Shown: positions 53,944 through 63,389, numbered from the stretch's first letter. The stretch is 64,000 nucleotides of DNA from Candidatus Acetothermia bacterium (GCA_024653345.1 JANLFV010000006.1:1-64000), one strand, 5' to 3'. Made by a program: numbers and translations. The notes: a model not told the origin generated them from the letters alone.

Positions 53944-55857
53944 ATGAGCAGAAGGAAGCTCATTTTCCGGTTAGGTCTAGTCGCTCTAGTTGCGGTTATC
54001 CTCACCACGGCCCTCACCGGCGGCGGGCGCGATCGCGGGCAGTTCATGTTCTCGGAAGAACTCCAGCCGGGGATGACGGGGTTCTGCAAGACCGCGGTGA
54101 ACGGGAATCAAATCGTGACTTTCAACTTCACGATCGTCGACATTCTGAGGACGGCCTATGTGGGGCTCGACCCGCGGGCGGAGGAATACAAGATCACGAT
54201 CCTGGCCCGCGCGGAAGAGGGCTTCTGGACTGCAGCGGGGATGAGCGGGAGCCCCTGCTACATCGATGACAAGCTGATTGGCGCTTTATTCGCCAGCTAC
54301 TCCTGGGACACACCGCTCACCGAGCCGGGGAAGCCCTTCCTAATCCAGCCGATCGAGGCGATGCTCCCGGTCCTCGACGCCTGCCTGAGCAGGGTGAGCG
54401 CGCCGGCCAGTGGCTCAAGCAGCGCCTCAGCGCAGTTGGGTCCTGTGGGTCGAACCATTCAGGCGGTCAGCCTGACGGGGAAGACCGAGATTGAGCGGAT
54501 CAAGGTCGTCGCTCGCCCTCCTGCCCCCGAGGAACTGGAAGCCCACCCGCGCACGCTCTTCGTCCAGTATCTCGCGACACCGGTCGCGGTGAGCGGCCTC
54601 TCGGGCAGGGCCTACCGCTGGTTGAAGGAGGGCATGGACGCCGAAGTCGGCGGGAGCGTGCTTCGCTACCTCCGCGGTGAGCGGGCCTTCCAGAGCTTCC
54701 TCTCCTCCCTTAGACAGGGCCTGGAAGAGCGGTATGATGTCGAGCTCTACAACTTCAGAGCGGGCGGGCAGGTCCAGGGGGTCGATCCCGGTCCGCTCGT
54801 CCCCGGCGCACCCGTGGGAAGCGCGATCATGCTCGGCGACTTCACCTACGGCGGCTACGGGACAGTCACCTACGTCGAGGACCAGTGCCTCATCGCCTAT
54901 GGGCACCCCGACTTCTTCCTCGGGGAGACTGATCTATTCATGACCTCCATCTACATCACTGACTTGGTCCGCAGCATTCAGCGCCCCTTCAAGGAGGGCT
55001 ACATTGTGGGCGAGGTTGGGAGCCTCCTCGAGGACAGACTGCACGCGATCGCCGGTGCGATCGGCAGACCGACTACAGCGATCCAGCTCAATCTCACCGT
55101 CACAGACAGGGACTCCGGGATCACGAACACTTTCACGACCAAGTCGGTGGCCCTGCCAGAGTGGTATCCCGACAACCTCCTCTGGGCTGGCCTGGAGGCG
55201 GTGGACCGGACGTTGAACCGGGTGGGGCGAGGGACCTTGAACATGCATCTGACCATCAGGGGAGCCGCGGGCGAGAAGCTCCTGGAGCGGCGCGATATCT
55301 ATGTGAGCAACTACGACATCTCCGAGGCGGGAACCTTCGATCCGGCCTGGATCTCTTATCTCCTGGCCTGGAACGAGTTCGCCGACCCTCAGATCAGCGC
55401 GATCGACCTCGAGATGACCGTCGAGAGGAACCTCCGCGTCAAGGTGATCGAGTCGGTCGAGCCGGCGAGCCAGTCCGTGAGCCGCGGCGGGACCCTCCGC
55501 TATAACCTCAAGCTCCAGCCCTATCGCGGGGCCCAGGAGACGATCACCGGCTCGCTCAAGATACCTGACTGGGCAAACCAGGATGACGTGGTCTACCTCG
55601 AGGCCTTTCCCGCGAACTGGGCCTTCTGGAAGTTCGAGATGCAGGCCCCCTGGGCTCGGCCTTACTTCCTCTGGGACACGATCCTGGACCTCGACGGCCT
55701 GATCGAGGCGATCCAAGGGGCCTGGACGAATGACGCCGTGCTGGTCGTGGCCTGGTCCTCCACAACGGGAAGGGCATACGCCATCGACATCAAGTCCGTC
55801 GGCGACTTCTTCGTCGACGGCGATCGGGAGTCGGAGAAGGTCGCTCAGGTCCGGTAG
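53944..55857 (+). CDS. SpoIVB-type peptidase S55 domain protein, exported
   Basis: A hydrophobic N-terminal segment (about 8-26) is a signal peptide or anchor. TAAGMSGSPCYIDDKLIGALFASY (Ser near residue 101) is the S55 nucleophile region; later (about 300-370) come GTVTYVEDQCLIAYGHPDFFLGE, ITDLVRSIQRPFKEG and VGEVGSLLEDRLHAIAGAIG. This order (GMSGSP first, GHP later) is that of the S55-domain proteins of non-sporulating bacteria; in SpoIVB the GH motif precedes GMSGSP. The C-terminal third is unassigned. AAGGAGGT precedes the ATG. Length 637 aa; substrate unknown. Confidence 0.8.
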   Translation: MSRRKLIFRLGLVALVAVILTTALTGGGRDRGQFMFSEELQPGMTGFCKTAVNGNQIVTFNFTIVDILRTAYVGLDPRAEEYKITILARAEEGFWTAAGMSGSPCYIDDKLIGALFASYSWDTPLTEPGKPFLIQPIEAMLPVLDACLSRVSAPASGSSSASAQLGPVGRTIQAVSLTGKTEIERIKVVARPPAPEELEAHPRTLFVQYLATPVAVSGLSGRAYRWLKEGMDAEVGGSVLRYLRGERAFQSFLSSLRQGLEERYDVELYNFRAGGQVQGVDPGPLVPGAPVGSAIMLGDFTYGGYGTVTYVEDQCLIAYGHPDFFLGETDLFMTSIYITDLVRSIQRPFKEGYIVGEVGSLLEDRLHAIAGAIGRPTTAIQLNLTVTDRDSGITNTFTTKSVALPEWYPDNLLWAGLEAVDRTLNRVGRGTLNMHLTIRGAAGEKLLERRDIYVSNYDISEAGTFDPAWISYLLAWNEFADPQISAIDLEMTVERNLRVKVIESVEPASQSVSRGGTLRYNLKLQPYRGAQETITGSLKIPDWANQDDVVYLEAFPANWAFWKFEMQAPWARPYFLWDTILDLDGLIEAIQGAWTNDAVLVVAWSSTTGRAYAIDIKSVGDFFVDGDRESEKVAQVR

Positions 55858-55911
55858 GACGGACACATATTCTCGCAGCACCACGTCGACATCTGCTGAC
55901 TGGAAAGGAAT

Positions 55912-55939
55912 GGGGCCGTCGGTCGAGCCCGACGGCCCC
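55912..55939. terminator. Bidirectional hairpin between the S55 gene and tmRNA
   Basis: GGGGCCGTCGG and CCGACGGCCCC form an 11-bp perfect stem with a 6-nt loop, placed between the two converging transcripts. Neither side has a long T-run; ATTCCTTTCC follows on the minus strand. Confidence 0.65.
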
Positions 55940-55946
55940 AAGCTCT

Positions 55947-56305
55947 TGGTGGAGGTGCGGGGAATCGAACCCCGGTCCGAAAATGCTTCCACCCGACTTC
56001 TACAAGCTTAGTCCCATGCTCTATTCTGAGGCCGAAAGCTCCCATGGGACAGGATCTTCCGGCCCGAGCCCTTCAGTTTCGTCCCCCATCCCTTCCGGGC
56101 TGAAGGGAAGAGGCCAGCCCGTTTCAGTCGACGCCCCTAAGGCCCCACGGGCGAGGGCCTCAGGGACGGCCCCTCAGTTAGTTATAAGAGGGGACAGCGA
56201 ATGCCAGATTGTCGGCATTTATTGGTAGATCTGCCATTTGCAGGAGATGGCAGAAACTCCGCTTGCCGCCGGACTTCCGCATTCCCGTCGAGACCGTTCA
56301 CCCCC
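55947..56305 (-). ncRNA. ssrA: tmRNA (transfer-messenger RNA)
   Basis: Rescues stalled ribosomes. The tRNA-like ends pair: 5' GGGGGTG with 3' CACCTCC, followed by encoded A-CCA; the T-arm reads GACCGGGGTTCGATTCCCC. A TCTGCCAT/ATGGCAGA hairpin fits PK1. The tag frame starting GCC at 56216 reads ADNLAFAVPSYN then TAA, with the stop codons in the loop of a CCCCTC/GAGGGG hairpin (H5), as expected. The tag does not end in the usual Ala-Ala type tail. Length 359 nt. Confidence 0.92.
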
Positions 56306-56325
56306 ATCTCAAAGATCGCAGTGTT

Positions 56326-56353
56326 ATTATACAACAGAGAGCCCGAAATGCAA
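56326..56353 (-). promoter_or_regulatory. ssrA promoter
   Basis: TTGCAT (56353-56348), 16-nt spacer, TATAAT (56331-56326). Predicted start about 56319, giving a 14-nt 5' extension that RNase P would remove. Confidence 0.55.
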
Positions 56354-56354
56354 G

Positions 56355-56717
56355 CTACAACCTCCGGCCGAGGAGCAGCCCGCCGAGCGCTCCGAGCGAG
56401 TCGGCGCCCCAGTCGAGGATCGAGGCCGAGCGCGTGGGGACGAAGAGCTGGTGGAGCTCATCGGAGCCGGCGTAGGCCAAAGCGATGATCAGGGCCAGGC
56501 CGAGCCCGCGGGCGTCCCGCGGATTGAAGGCCTTCCAGGCCAGGAGGCCGAAGAGGAGATACTCGAGGAAGTGCCAGAGCTTATCCCCGTGGGCGAAGGG
56601 GAAGACGGGCGAACCCTCGGGGAGTGGGAGGCTCGAGAGCCAGAAGATCAGGCCGGAATAGAGGAGCAGCGTCAAGCCCCACAGCAGGCGTTTGTTCAAT
56701 TCAGAGACATCTCCCAT
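56355..56717 (-). CDS. VanZ-like membrane protein
   Basis: Four hydrophobic helices with the VanZ-family landmarks HGDKLWHFLEYLLFGLLAW and GSDELHQLFVPTRSASILDWGADSLGALGG. Despite the name, most members have no link to glycopeptide resistance. Length 120 aa. It starts 6 nt past the RNase P RNA end and ends just at the ssrA promoter. Confidence 0.85.
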   Translation of the reverse strand: MGDVSELNKRLLWGLTLLLYSGLIFWLSSLPLPEGSPVFPFAHGDKLWHFLEYLLFGLLAWKAFNPRDARGLGLALIIALAYAGSDELHQLFVPTRSASILDWGADSLGALGGLLLGRRL

Positions 56718-56723
56718 CAGAGC

Positions 56724-57073
56724 GCAGAGAGGGCCGTAAGCCGGATTCTGTGTTTAAGAGGGCCATCCATCTTGGCGGTCCACCCGGAGGCGAGAGGGCG
56801 GGCCGCCCTCGTCTTCCTCCCTACTCGACCTTGCTCCGGCCGGGGGGCTGCCAGCCCGGCCCGGTCGCCCGGGCCGGCGGTGGGCTCTTACCCCTTGAAG
56901 CCGCCTCTAGCGGCACCCTTTCACCCTTGCCCCAAGCGAGGCGGTCTGGTCTCTGTGGCCTTACCCGAGGGTCGCCCCTCCTGGGCTTGCGCCCAGCGGC
57001 CTGCCCTGTGGAGTCCGGACTTTCCTCGACCGAGCGGCAAGGCGCTCGGCCGCGGCCCTCCGGCCCTCTCTGC
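56724..57073 (-). ncRNA. rnpB: RNase P RNA, bacterial type A
   Basis: Catalytic RNA for tRNA 5' maturation. The conserved GAGGAAAGTCCGGACTCC lies near the 5' end and ACAGAATCCGGCTTA near the 3' end; the terminal GCAGAGAGGGCCG and CGGCCCTCTCTGC pair as P1. Length about 350 nt; ends are set from P1 and are accurate to a few nt. The type-A assignment is from size and general layout. Confidence 0.93.
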
Positions 57074-57078
57074 TCACC

Positions 57079-57084
57079 ATTATA
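57079..57084 (-). promoter_or_regulatory. -10 box of rnpB
   Basis: TATAAT 6 nt upstream of the P1-defined 5' end, so transcription starts right at the mature end. The -35 (TACTCT) is poor and lies inside the upstream gene's 3' end. Confidence 0.55.
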
Positions 57085-57090
57085 CCGGAT

Positions 57091-57801
57091 TCATTCCCAG
57101 TAGAGTATCCGGTGGCAGTTCTCGCAGACCACCAGCTCCCGCCCCTCGCGCACTCGGTCGCGCGTGTTCTCCGAGAGCCACATCTTGCAGCCGGAGCAGG
57201 AATCGCCCTCGACTCTCGCGATCGGCTCGTCGTAGCGGTAGTCGCGCATCAGCCGCTCATACTGCTCGAGGAGGTGGCGTTCGACCTGCGCGGCCAGCTC
57301 GGCGCGGCGCTCGCGAGCTCGCTCCAGCTCGGCCTGGCGGGCGGCGGTCTCCTGAGCCACCCGGTCGATCTCCTCGCGCATCCCGCGCTCCCATGCGCTG
57401 AGCGCCTCGGCCTCCCCGGCCAGTTGCTTCTCTTTGGCCTCGATCTCGTTCATCAGCCCGATCGCCCCGTCCGCCAGCTCTTCCATCCGCCGCCTGGTCC
57501 AGTCGAGCTTCTCCTTGAGCGCCTCCATCTCCCGGTAGCTCATGATGCTCTCGCGCAGCTGCTTTTCGTAGTTCCGCATCTGGTAGTCGAGGGAGTCGAC
57601 CTCGTCGTTCCGGCGGTGGCTCTCGCGGCGGAGATCGTCCAGCGCCCTCCGCTTCTCCGCCAGCTCCGCACGCCTCTGGTCGATTCTCTCCTCCAGCTCC
57701 CTCCGCCGCGCCGCGAGCCGCTCGAGGCGGGCGGAGAGCTCGCTGATAGCCCGGTCCTGCCGCTGCACTTGGAATAGGAGTGCCAGCCTCTCGCGCATCA
57801 T
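57091..57801 (-). CDS. Coiled-coil protein with C-terminal C4 zinc ribbon (CT398/zf-RING_7 type)
   Basis: Residues about 10-185 are a long charged coiled coil (E/R/L heptads). The C-terminus has CSGCKMWL and CENCHRILYW, the four-Cys ribbon of the CT398-like family. Length 236 aa. Location immediately before rnpB is common for this family in other bacteria. A nucleic-acid or secretion-related role has been proposed; function is not established. Confidence 0.85.
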   Translation of the reverse strand: MMRERLALLFQVQRQDRAISELSARLERLAARRRELEERIDQRRAELAEKRRALDDLRRESHRRNDEVDSLDYQMRNYEKQLRESIMSYREMEALKEKLDWTRRRMEELADGAIGLMNEIEAKEKQLAGEAEALSAWERGMREEIDRVAQETAARQAELERARERRAELAAQVERHLLEQYERLMRDYRYDEPIARVEGDSCSGCKMWLSENTRDRVREGRELVVCENCHRILYWE

Positions 57802-57827
57802 CTCGCCCTCTCACTGTCTGAGGTATC

Positions 57828-57857
57828 AGTGTAGCCGGAGCTTCAGGAGGGAGGCAA
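57828..57857 (-). promoter_or_regulatory. Candidate promoter of the Zn-ribbon gene
   Basis: TTGCCT (57857-57852), 18-nt spacer, TACACT (57833-57828). Predicted start about 57821, 20 nt before the ATG. Confidence 0.35.
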
Positions 57858-57870
57858 ACTCGCGGCTCGC

Positions 57871-57899
57871 TTGACTAGCGGCCCCAGGGATGTTAACAT
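57871..57899 (+). promoter_or_regulatory. Promoter of tRNA-Ala
   Basis: TTGACT (57871-57876), 17-nt spacer ending TGT (extended -10), TAACAT (57894-57899). Predicted start about 57906, 3 nt before the mature tRNA. Confidence 0.6.
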
Positions 57900-57908
57900 A
57901 CCCCCGCG

Positions 57909-57984
57909 GGGGCCGTAGCTCAGTTGGGAGAGCGCCTGTATGGCATGCAGGAGGTCAGGGGTTCGACTCCCCTCGGCTCCACCA
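57909..57984 (+). tRNA. tRNA-Ala (anticodon GGC)
   Basis: Acceptor GGGGCCG/CGGCTCC (one G-U), D-arm GCTC...GAGC, anticodon loop ATGGCAT with GGC at 57942-57944, T-arm AGGGG-TTCGACT-CCCCT, discriminator A and encoded CCA. Acceptor position 3-70 is G-U, the classic alanine identity element. Confidence 0.96.
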
Positions 57985-58006
57985 GCTCCTAGGCGGGGGG
58001 CGGCAG

Positions 58007-59437
58007 TTAGATTACGCCCTCCGCTTCCAGAAAGGCCCGATCGTTGAACTCCTCCTCGTGGTCAGCAAAGATCTGCGTCCGCTCGTGGCCCTTCCCGGCG
58101 ATGAGAACCACATCTCCCGGCTCAGCGAGAGCGAGGGCCCGTCGGATCGCCTCCCGCCGGTCGACGATCGCCTCGTAGCTTGCGAGGGTTTGTCTTATCC
58201 CGACCTCGATCTCGGCGATGATCCCCTCAGGCGGCTCGGACTTGGGGTTGTCGCTGGTGATGATCGTGTAGTCGCTCAGCCGGCCGCTGATCTGGCCCAT
58301 CACCGGTCGCTTCAGGCGATCGGATTCGCCCCCGCAGCCGAAGACGGTGATGAGCCGCCGGTAGCGCGGTCGGAGCGCTGAGAGCACCTTCTCGAGGGCA
58401 TCGGGGGAGTGGGCGAAATCGATCACGATCTCGAAGCCCCCTCGGGCAGGGAACCGCTCGAACCGCCCCTCGACCCGCCTGACGCGCTCGACCCCCTGCT
58501 TGATCGCTGACAGTGGCAGGCCCCGGGCCAGCCCCACGCCGATCGCGGCGAGGATGTTGTAGACATTGAACTCCCCCGGGAGGGCCGTCTCGATGGCCAT
58601 CTCTCCCCTCGGGGTCCGGACGAGGAACCGCGAGCTGGCCAGGCCGAGCTCGAGATCTCGAGCGCGGATCGTCGCTCCCTCGCTGAGGCCGTAGGTGAGG
58701 ACTTCCGCCCTCGTGGCCTCGATGCAGTCCTGACCGTGAGGATCGTCGAGGTTCACAACGGCTGTGCCCGAAGGCTGGAGCATGGCGAACAGCCGGAGCT
58801 TGGCCCTGAGGTAGTCCTCCGCCGTGCTGTAGTAGTCGAGGTGATCGTGGGACAGGTTCGTCCAGACCGCCGCGCCGAAATCGACCCCCAGCACCCGCTC
58901 CTGCGACAGGCCGTGGGCCGAGACCTCCAGGACCAGGTTCCTCATGCCAGCCAAGACGGCCGCGCGGGCAATCCTCTGAATGGCCAGCGGATCAGGGGTT
59001 GTGTTGGCCAGGCCGCGCTCGAGGTTGTTGCTGATCGTGCTGATTATCTCAGTCTGAGCTTCACCGAGGACGCTCTGCGCCAGATGCGCCACGGTGGTCT
59101 TCCCCTTCGTGCCCGTGACGCCGACCGTGAAGAGCTCGCGAGTGGGATGGCCATAGAAGGCCGCAGCGAGGAGGGCAAGCGCCCTCCGGCTGTTGGCAAC
59201 CCGGACATAGGTTATCCCGCTTGGGGCGAGGTCTTTCTCCCCGACGACGGCGACCGCGCCACCGGCGACCGCCTCCTCGATGTGGGCATGGCCGTCGTGC
59301 TTCTGCCCTCTGACCGCCACGAAGACGCTCCCCGGCCCGACGGAGCGGGAGTCGCAACTGATTGCGGAGATCTCGACCTCGGGCTCGCCGGACAGGGCGA
59401 GGGGCTCGACCTCTTCGAGCAGGGAGGCCAATTTCAT
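58007..59437 (-). CDS. murE: UDP-MurNAc-tripeptide synthetase
   Basis: Adds the third amino acid to the peptidoglycan stem. ATP loop GVTGTKGKTT; NTTPDP and HDHLDYY segments typical of Mur ligases; GKGHE near the C-terminus. The specificity motif, DNPR in meso-diaminopimelate enzymes, reads DNPKSEPP here, so the third residue is uncertain. I chose the ATG at 59437 (MKLASLL resembles other MurE starts); ATG 59458 and TTG 59464 are in frame. Length about 476 aa. Alone, not in a dcw cluster. Confidence 0.9.
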   Translation of the reverse strand: MKLASLLEEVEPLALSGEPEVEISAISCDSRSVGPGSVFVAVRGQKHDGHAHIEEAVAGGAVAVVGEKDLAPSGITYVRVANSRRALALLAAAFYGHPTRELFTVGVTGTKGKTTVAHLAQSVLGEAQTEIISTISNNLERGLANTTPDPLAIQRIARAAVLAGMRNLVLEVSAHGLSQERVLGVDFGAAVWTNLSHDHLDYYSTAEDYLRAKLRLFAMLQPSGTAVVNLDDPHGQDCIEATRAEVLTYGLSEGATIRARDLELGLASSRFLVRTPRGEMAIETALPGEFNVYNILAAIGVGLARGLPLSAIKQGVERVRRVEGRFERFPARGGFEIVIDFAHSPDALEKVLSALRPRYRRLITVFGCGGESDRLKRPVMGQISGRLSDYTIITSDNPKSEPPEGIIAEIEVGIRQTLASYEAIVDRREAIRRALALAEPGDVVLIAGKGHERTQIFADHEEEFNDRAFLEAEGVI

Positions 59438-59490
59438 CTTCGTCTGCGGGTTAGCCATTTGCAACTGTGCGCGTTGCCGGCGCTGCCGAA

Positions 59491-59519
59491 ACTATCTGTC
59501 ATCCCCCCGCACTTGCCAA
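59491..59519 (-). promoter_or_regulatory. Candidate murE promoter
   Basis: TTGGCA (59519-59514), 17-nt spacer, GATAGT (59496-59491). Predicted start about 59484. The -35 matches 5/6; the -10 is weaker. Confidence 0.4.
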
Positions 59520-59537
59520 CTGGGCAACTTGCGCAGC

Positions 59538-61448
<1,911 letters not shown>

Positions 61449-61452
61449 CTAA

Positions 61453-61481
61453 ATTGTAGCACATCCTGATCAGTCTAGCAA
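61453..61481 (-). promoter_or_regulatory. gyrB promoter
   Basis: TTGCTA (61481-61476), 17-nt spacer, TACAAT (61458-61453). Predicted start about 61446, 10 nt before the ATG; AGGAGA lies in between. Confidence 0.55.
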
Positions 61482-61568
61482 AATCCCCGGCCACAGCCCC
61501 CTCAATGTGGTCGGGATTACAGTCCGAGGCAAGGTCAGGGGACGGCCCGCGCGGGGAAGGCTGTCCCC

Positions 61569-61597
61569 TTGTCCGCTTTGGGGGCGTGGGCTAGAAT
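61569..61597 (+). promoter_or_regulatory. Promoter placed at the start of the lipoyl-transfer gene
   Basis: TTGTCC (61569-61574), 17-nt spacer, TAGAAT (61592-61597). The predicted start (about 61604) falls one base before the ATG at 61605, implying a leaderless message. Confidence 0.5.
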
Positions 61598-61604
61598 GAG
61601 CCCG

Positions 61605-62393
61605 ATGGAATGGCGGCTGCTGCGGAGCGGTCCCGGAGGTGCCGCGTGGAACATGGCCCTCGATGAGGCGCTCTGGCGCTCCTTCCCCAAGACCGGGAGG
61701 CCGATCCTCAGGCTCTACGCCTGGAGCGAGCCGGCGGTCTCCATCGGCTACGCCCAACGCGCTGCCGAGCTCGACCTTCGGGAGTGCTCACGACTGGAAC
61801 TTTCGCTTGTCCGCCGGCCCACGGGGGGAAGGGCTGTCCTCCACGATCGTGAAGTGACCTGTGGCCTTATCCACCCTCTGGAAGGGCTCGGGGGCGTGGA
61901 GGCCTCCCACCGGTCGATCGCCACGGCCCTAGCCTTGGGCTTGCAGACGCTTGGCCTTGCAGCGGAGGTGGGCGAGGGAGGAAAGCGCGTGGGCGCCTGC
62001 GGTTCCGGCGCGTGCTTTGAGGCCCCCTCGCATTCCGAGCTGACCGTTCAGGGGAGGAAGGTCGCGGGCATGGCCCAGGTCCGGGATCAGTCGGCGCTCC
62101 TCGAGCAGTGCTCGTTCCCTCTGGAGCTGGATTACGAGGTGCTAGCCGCGGTCATGAGGCCGGATGGCCTCGAGGGCGAGGAGTTCATCAGCCTCCTCCA
62201 GGAGCGGGCGGCGGGGCTCCGCGAGTTCGGGCCGCTCGAAGTCGCTGATCTGGAGAGGGCACTGATAGCCGGGTTCATCTTGCACTTCGGGGCTGAGCTC
62301 GAGGAGTCCGGCCCGACGGCTGAGGAGCTGGCCTTGGCCGGGGAACTGGCGAGCGAGAAATATGGCGATCCTCGCTGGAACTTCAGGCGGTAA
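61605..62393 (+). CDS. Lipoate-protein ligase / octanoyltransferase family (LipM- or LplA-like)
   Basis: BPL/LplA/LipB fold for lipoylation of 2-oxoacid dehydrogenases or the glycine cleavage H protein. RRPTGGRAVLHD (substrate loop) and GRKVAGMAQ with the conserved Lys are seen. ACFEAPSHSELTV has the Cys-Phe-x-x-Pro-Ser layout of LipM, whose Cys is the acyl carrier, so octanoyl transfer is possible. The ATG at 61596 overlaps the -10 box, hence the start at 61605. Length 262 aa. Confidence 0.8.
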   Translation: MEWRLLRSGPGGAAWNMALDEALWRSFPKTGRPILRLYAWSEPAVSIGYAQRAAELDLRECSRLELSLVRRPTGGRAVLHDREVTCGLIHPLEGLGGVEASHRSIATALALGLQTLGLAAEVGEGGKRVGACGSGACFEAPSHSELTVQGRKVAGMAQVRDQSALLEQCSFPLELDYEVLAAVMRPDGLEGEEFISLLQERAAGLREFGPLEVADLERALIAGFILHFGAELEESGPTAEELALAGELASEKYGDPRWNFRR

Positions 62394-62424
62394 CTTAACT
62401 TCCGCGGGCATTTCGGCGGAGCCC

Positions 62425-62453
62425 TTGACAAAGCGTCCCGCGGCTGGTATACT
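62425..62453 (+). promoter_or_regulatory. Strong cold-shock gene promoter
   Basis: TTGACA (62425-62430), 17-nt spacer, TATACT (62448-62453). Only one base from consensus. Predicted start about 62460. Confidence 0.75.
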
Positions 62454-62459
62454 GCAGCG

Positions 62460-62628
62460 TCTGTAGCAGGCACTAGGATGTGGCTAAGTTTCGTGGCATT
62501 GAGACATAGCACCGATTGCCCTATGACTGGCTCTAGATGCTCCAACCTCACCAGAGGATCCTTAGCGGACCTTCCTGGGCAGTGGGCAGCATGAGAACAG
62601 TCAAATCTAGACAGACAGGGAGGTCGCG
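62460..62628 (+). promoter_or_regulatory. Long 5' leader of the cold-shock gene
   Basis: About 169 nt without a credible ORF separate promoter and gene, close to the ~160-nt leader of E. coli cspA, which acts as an RNA thermosensor. A strong GGGAGGT (62618-62624) ends it. Thermosensing here is inferred from length and gene type only. Confidence 0.45.
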
Positions 62629-62832
62629 ATGGCTAAGGGAACCGTCAAGTGGTTCAACAACTCCAAGGGCTACGGTTTCATCACGCAGGACAACGGCGAT
62701 GAGCTGTTCGTCCACTTCAGCGGGATCAAGGCCCAGGGGTTCAAGTCCCTGCGGGAAGGCCAGGCCGTGCAGTTCGACGTCGAGTCGGACGCCAAGGGCC
62801 CGCGGGCAGTCAACGTCACGGCGCTAGACTAG
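62629..62832 (+). CDS. Cold-shock domain protein
   Basis: Single-stranded nucleic-acid binding OB-fold. RNP-1 KGYGFIT and RNP-2 LFVHFSGI are intact; 67 aa is typical of CspA. It starts [14 protein letters not shown]. Monocistronic, between its own promoter and a strong terminator. Confidence 0.95.
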   Translation: MAKGTVKWFNNSKGYGFITQDNGDELFVHFSGIKAQGFKSLREGQAVQFDVESDAKGPRAVNVTALD

Positions 62833-62853
62833 TCTCGAAAGAGCCAACGACCG

Positions 62854-62889
62854 GAGGCCCCATGAGCGATCATGGGGCCTCTGCTTTTT
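62854..62889 (+). terminator. Rho-independent terminator of the cold-shock gene
   Basis: GAGGCCCCATGA and TCATGGGGCCTC form a perfect 12-bp stem with a GCGA (GNRA) loop, followed by TGCTTTTT. The clearest intrinsic terminator in the window. Confidence 0.9.
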
Positions 62890-62941
62890 CTGGTTGTCCT
62901 CTCCCAGGCTCCGTTCCGTCGCCGGAGGAGGCTCCCCGGAC

Positions 62942-62972
62942 TTGACTTCACAGGAGTTGACAGTGCTATGAT
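62942..62972 (+). promoter_or_regulatory. Orphan promoter
   Basis: TTGACT (62942-62947), 19-nt spacer ending TGC (extended -10), TATGAT (62967-62972). Predicted start about 62979. No ORF of note follows on this strand before the antisense tRNAs. Confidence 0.45.
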
Positions 62973-62978
62973 CGGCCC

Positions 62979-63090
62979 AAGGAGTGGGGGCGAGCAGCCT
63001 CTTGATCTGAGGGTGAGAGGTGAAGCTAGCAATCGAGATGCGTGCTCGCCCCTAGCACGATGATATACAACCCTCACCGGGGTTAGCTGT
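62979..63090 (+). ncRNA. Candidate structured RNA after the orphan promoter
   Basis: GGGGCGAGCA (62987-62996) is complementary to TGCTCGCCCC (63043-63052). The latter overlaps a competing local hairpin GTGCT/AGCAC (63042-63058). TGAGGGT (63008-63014) can pair with ACCCTCA (63070-63076), which also overlaps a local AACCC/GGGTT hairpin (63069-63084). Alternative pairings suggest a switch or an RNA with tertiary folding. No known RNA family is recognised. The remaining bases up to 63189 hold one 8-bp hairpin (63113-63131) and nothing else I can name. Confidence 0.35.
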
Positions 63091-63189
63091 CACGGACATC
63101 ACTATCCAGAAGGACTTGAGCCCAAGGCTTAAGAGAAAGCCGCACTCACTGGGGGAGAGGATAAATCCGCCTCGGGCTGCAAAGAGCCC

Positions 63190-63265
63190 TGGTGGGTGGT
63201 GCAGGACTTGAACCTGCGGCCTCCTGCACGTCAAGCAGACGCTCTTCCAACTGAGCTAACCACCC
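63190..63265 (-). tRNA. tRNA-Val (anticodon GAC)
   Basis: Acceptor GGGTGGT/ACCACCC, D-arm GCTC...GAGC, anticodon loop TTGACGT, T-arm GCAGG-TTCAAGT-CCTGC, discriminator A, encoded CCA. It follows tRNA-Cys after 5 nt on the same strand, so both are probably co-transcribed. Confidence 0.95.
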
Positions 63266-63270
63266 TCGGG

Positions 63271-63342
63271 AGGCGGCGGCCGGACTCGAACCGGCGTATG
63301 AGGGTTTTGCAGACCCTGGCCTTACCTCTTGGCTACGCCGCC
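63271..63342 (-). tRNA. tRNA-Cys (anticodon GCA)
   Basis: Acceptor GGCGGCG/CGCCGCC, anticodon loop CTGCAAA, T-arm GCCGG-TTCGAGT-CCGGC, discriminator T (U73, the cysteine identity base). CCA is not encoded (CCC follows), unlike the Ala and Val tRNAs here, so it needs 3' trimming and CCA addition. Confidence 0.95.
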
Positions 63343-63351
63343 ATCGTTGAG

Positions 63352-63380
63352 ATTCTAGCGCCCGCCGGAGCCGTTGTCAA
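63352..63380 (-). promoter_or_regulatory. Promoter of the tRNA-Cys/tRNA-Val pair
   Basis: TTGACA (63380-63375), 17-nt spacer, TAGAAT (63357-63352). Predicted start about 63345, 3 nt before tRNA-Cys. Confidence 0.75.
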
Positions 63381-63389
63381 CACCCCCGC

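Noticed and set aside
56201-57401. Several open frames of 88-387 codons across tmRNA and RNase P RNA
   Set aside because: They cross structured RNA genes with clear conserved motifs; translations are low-complexity.
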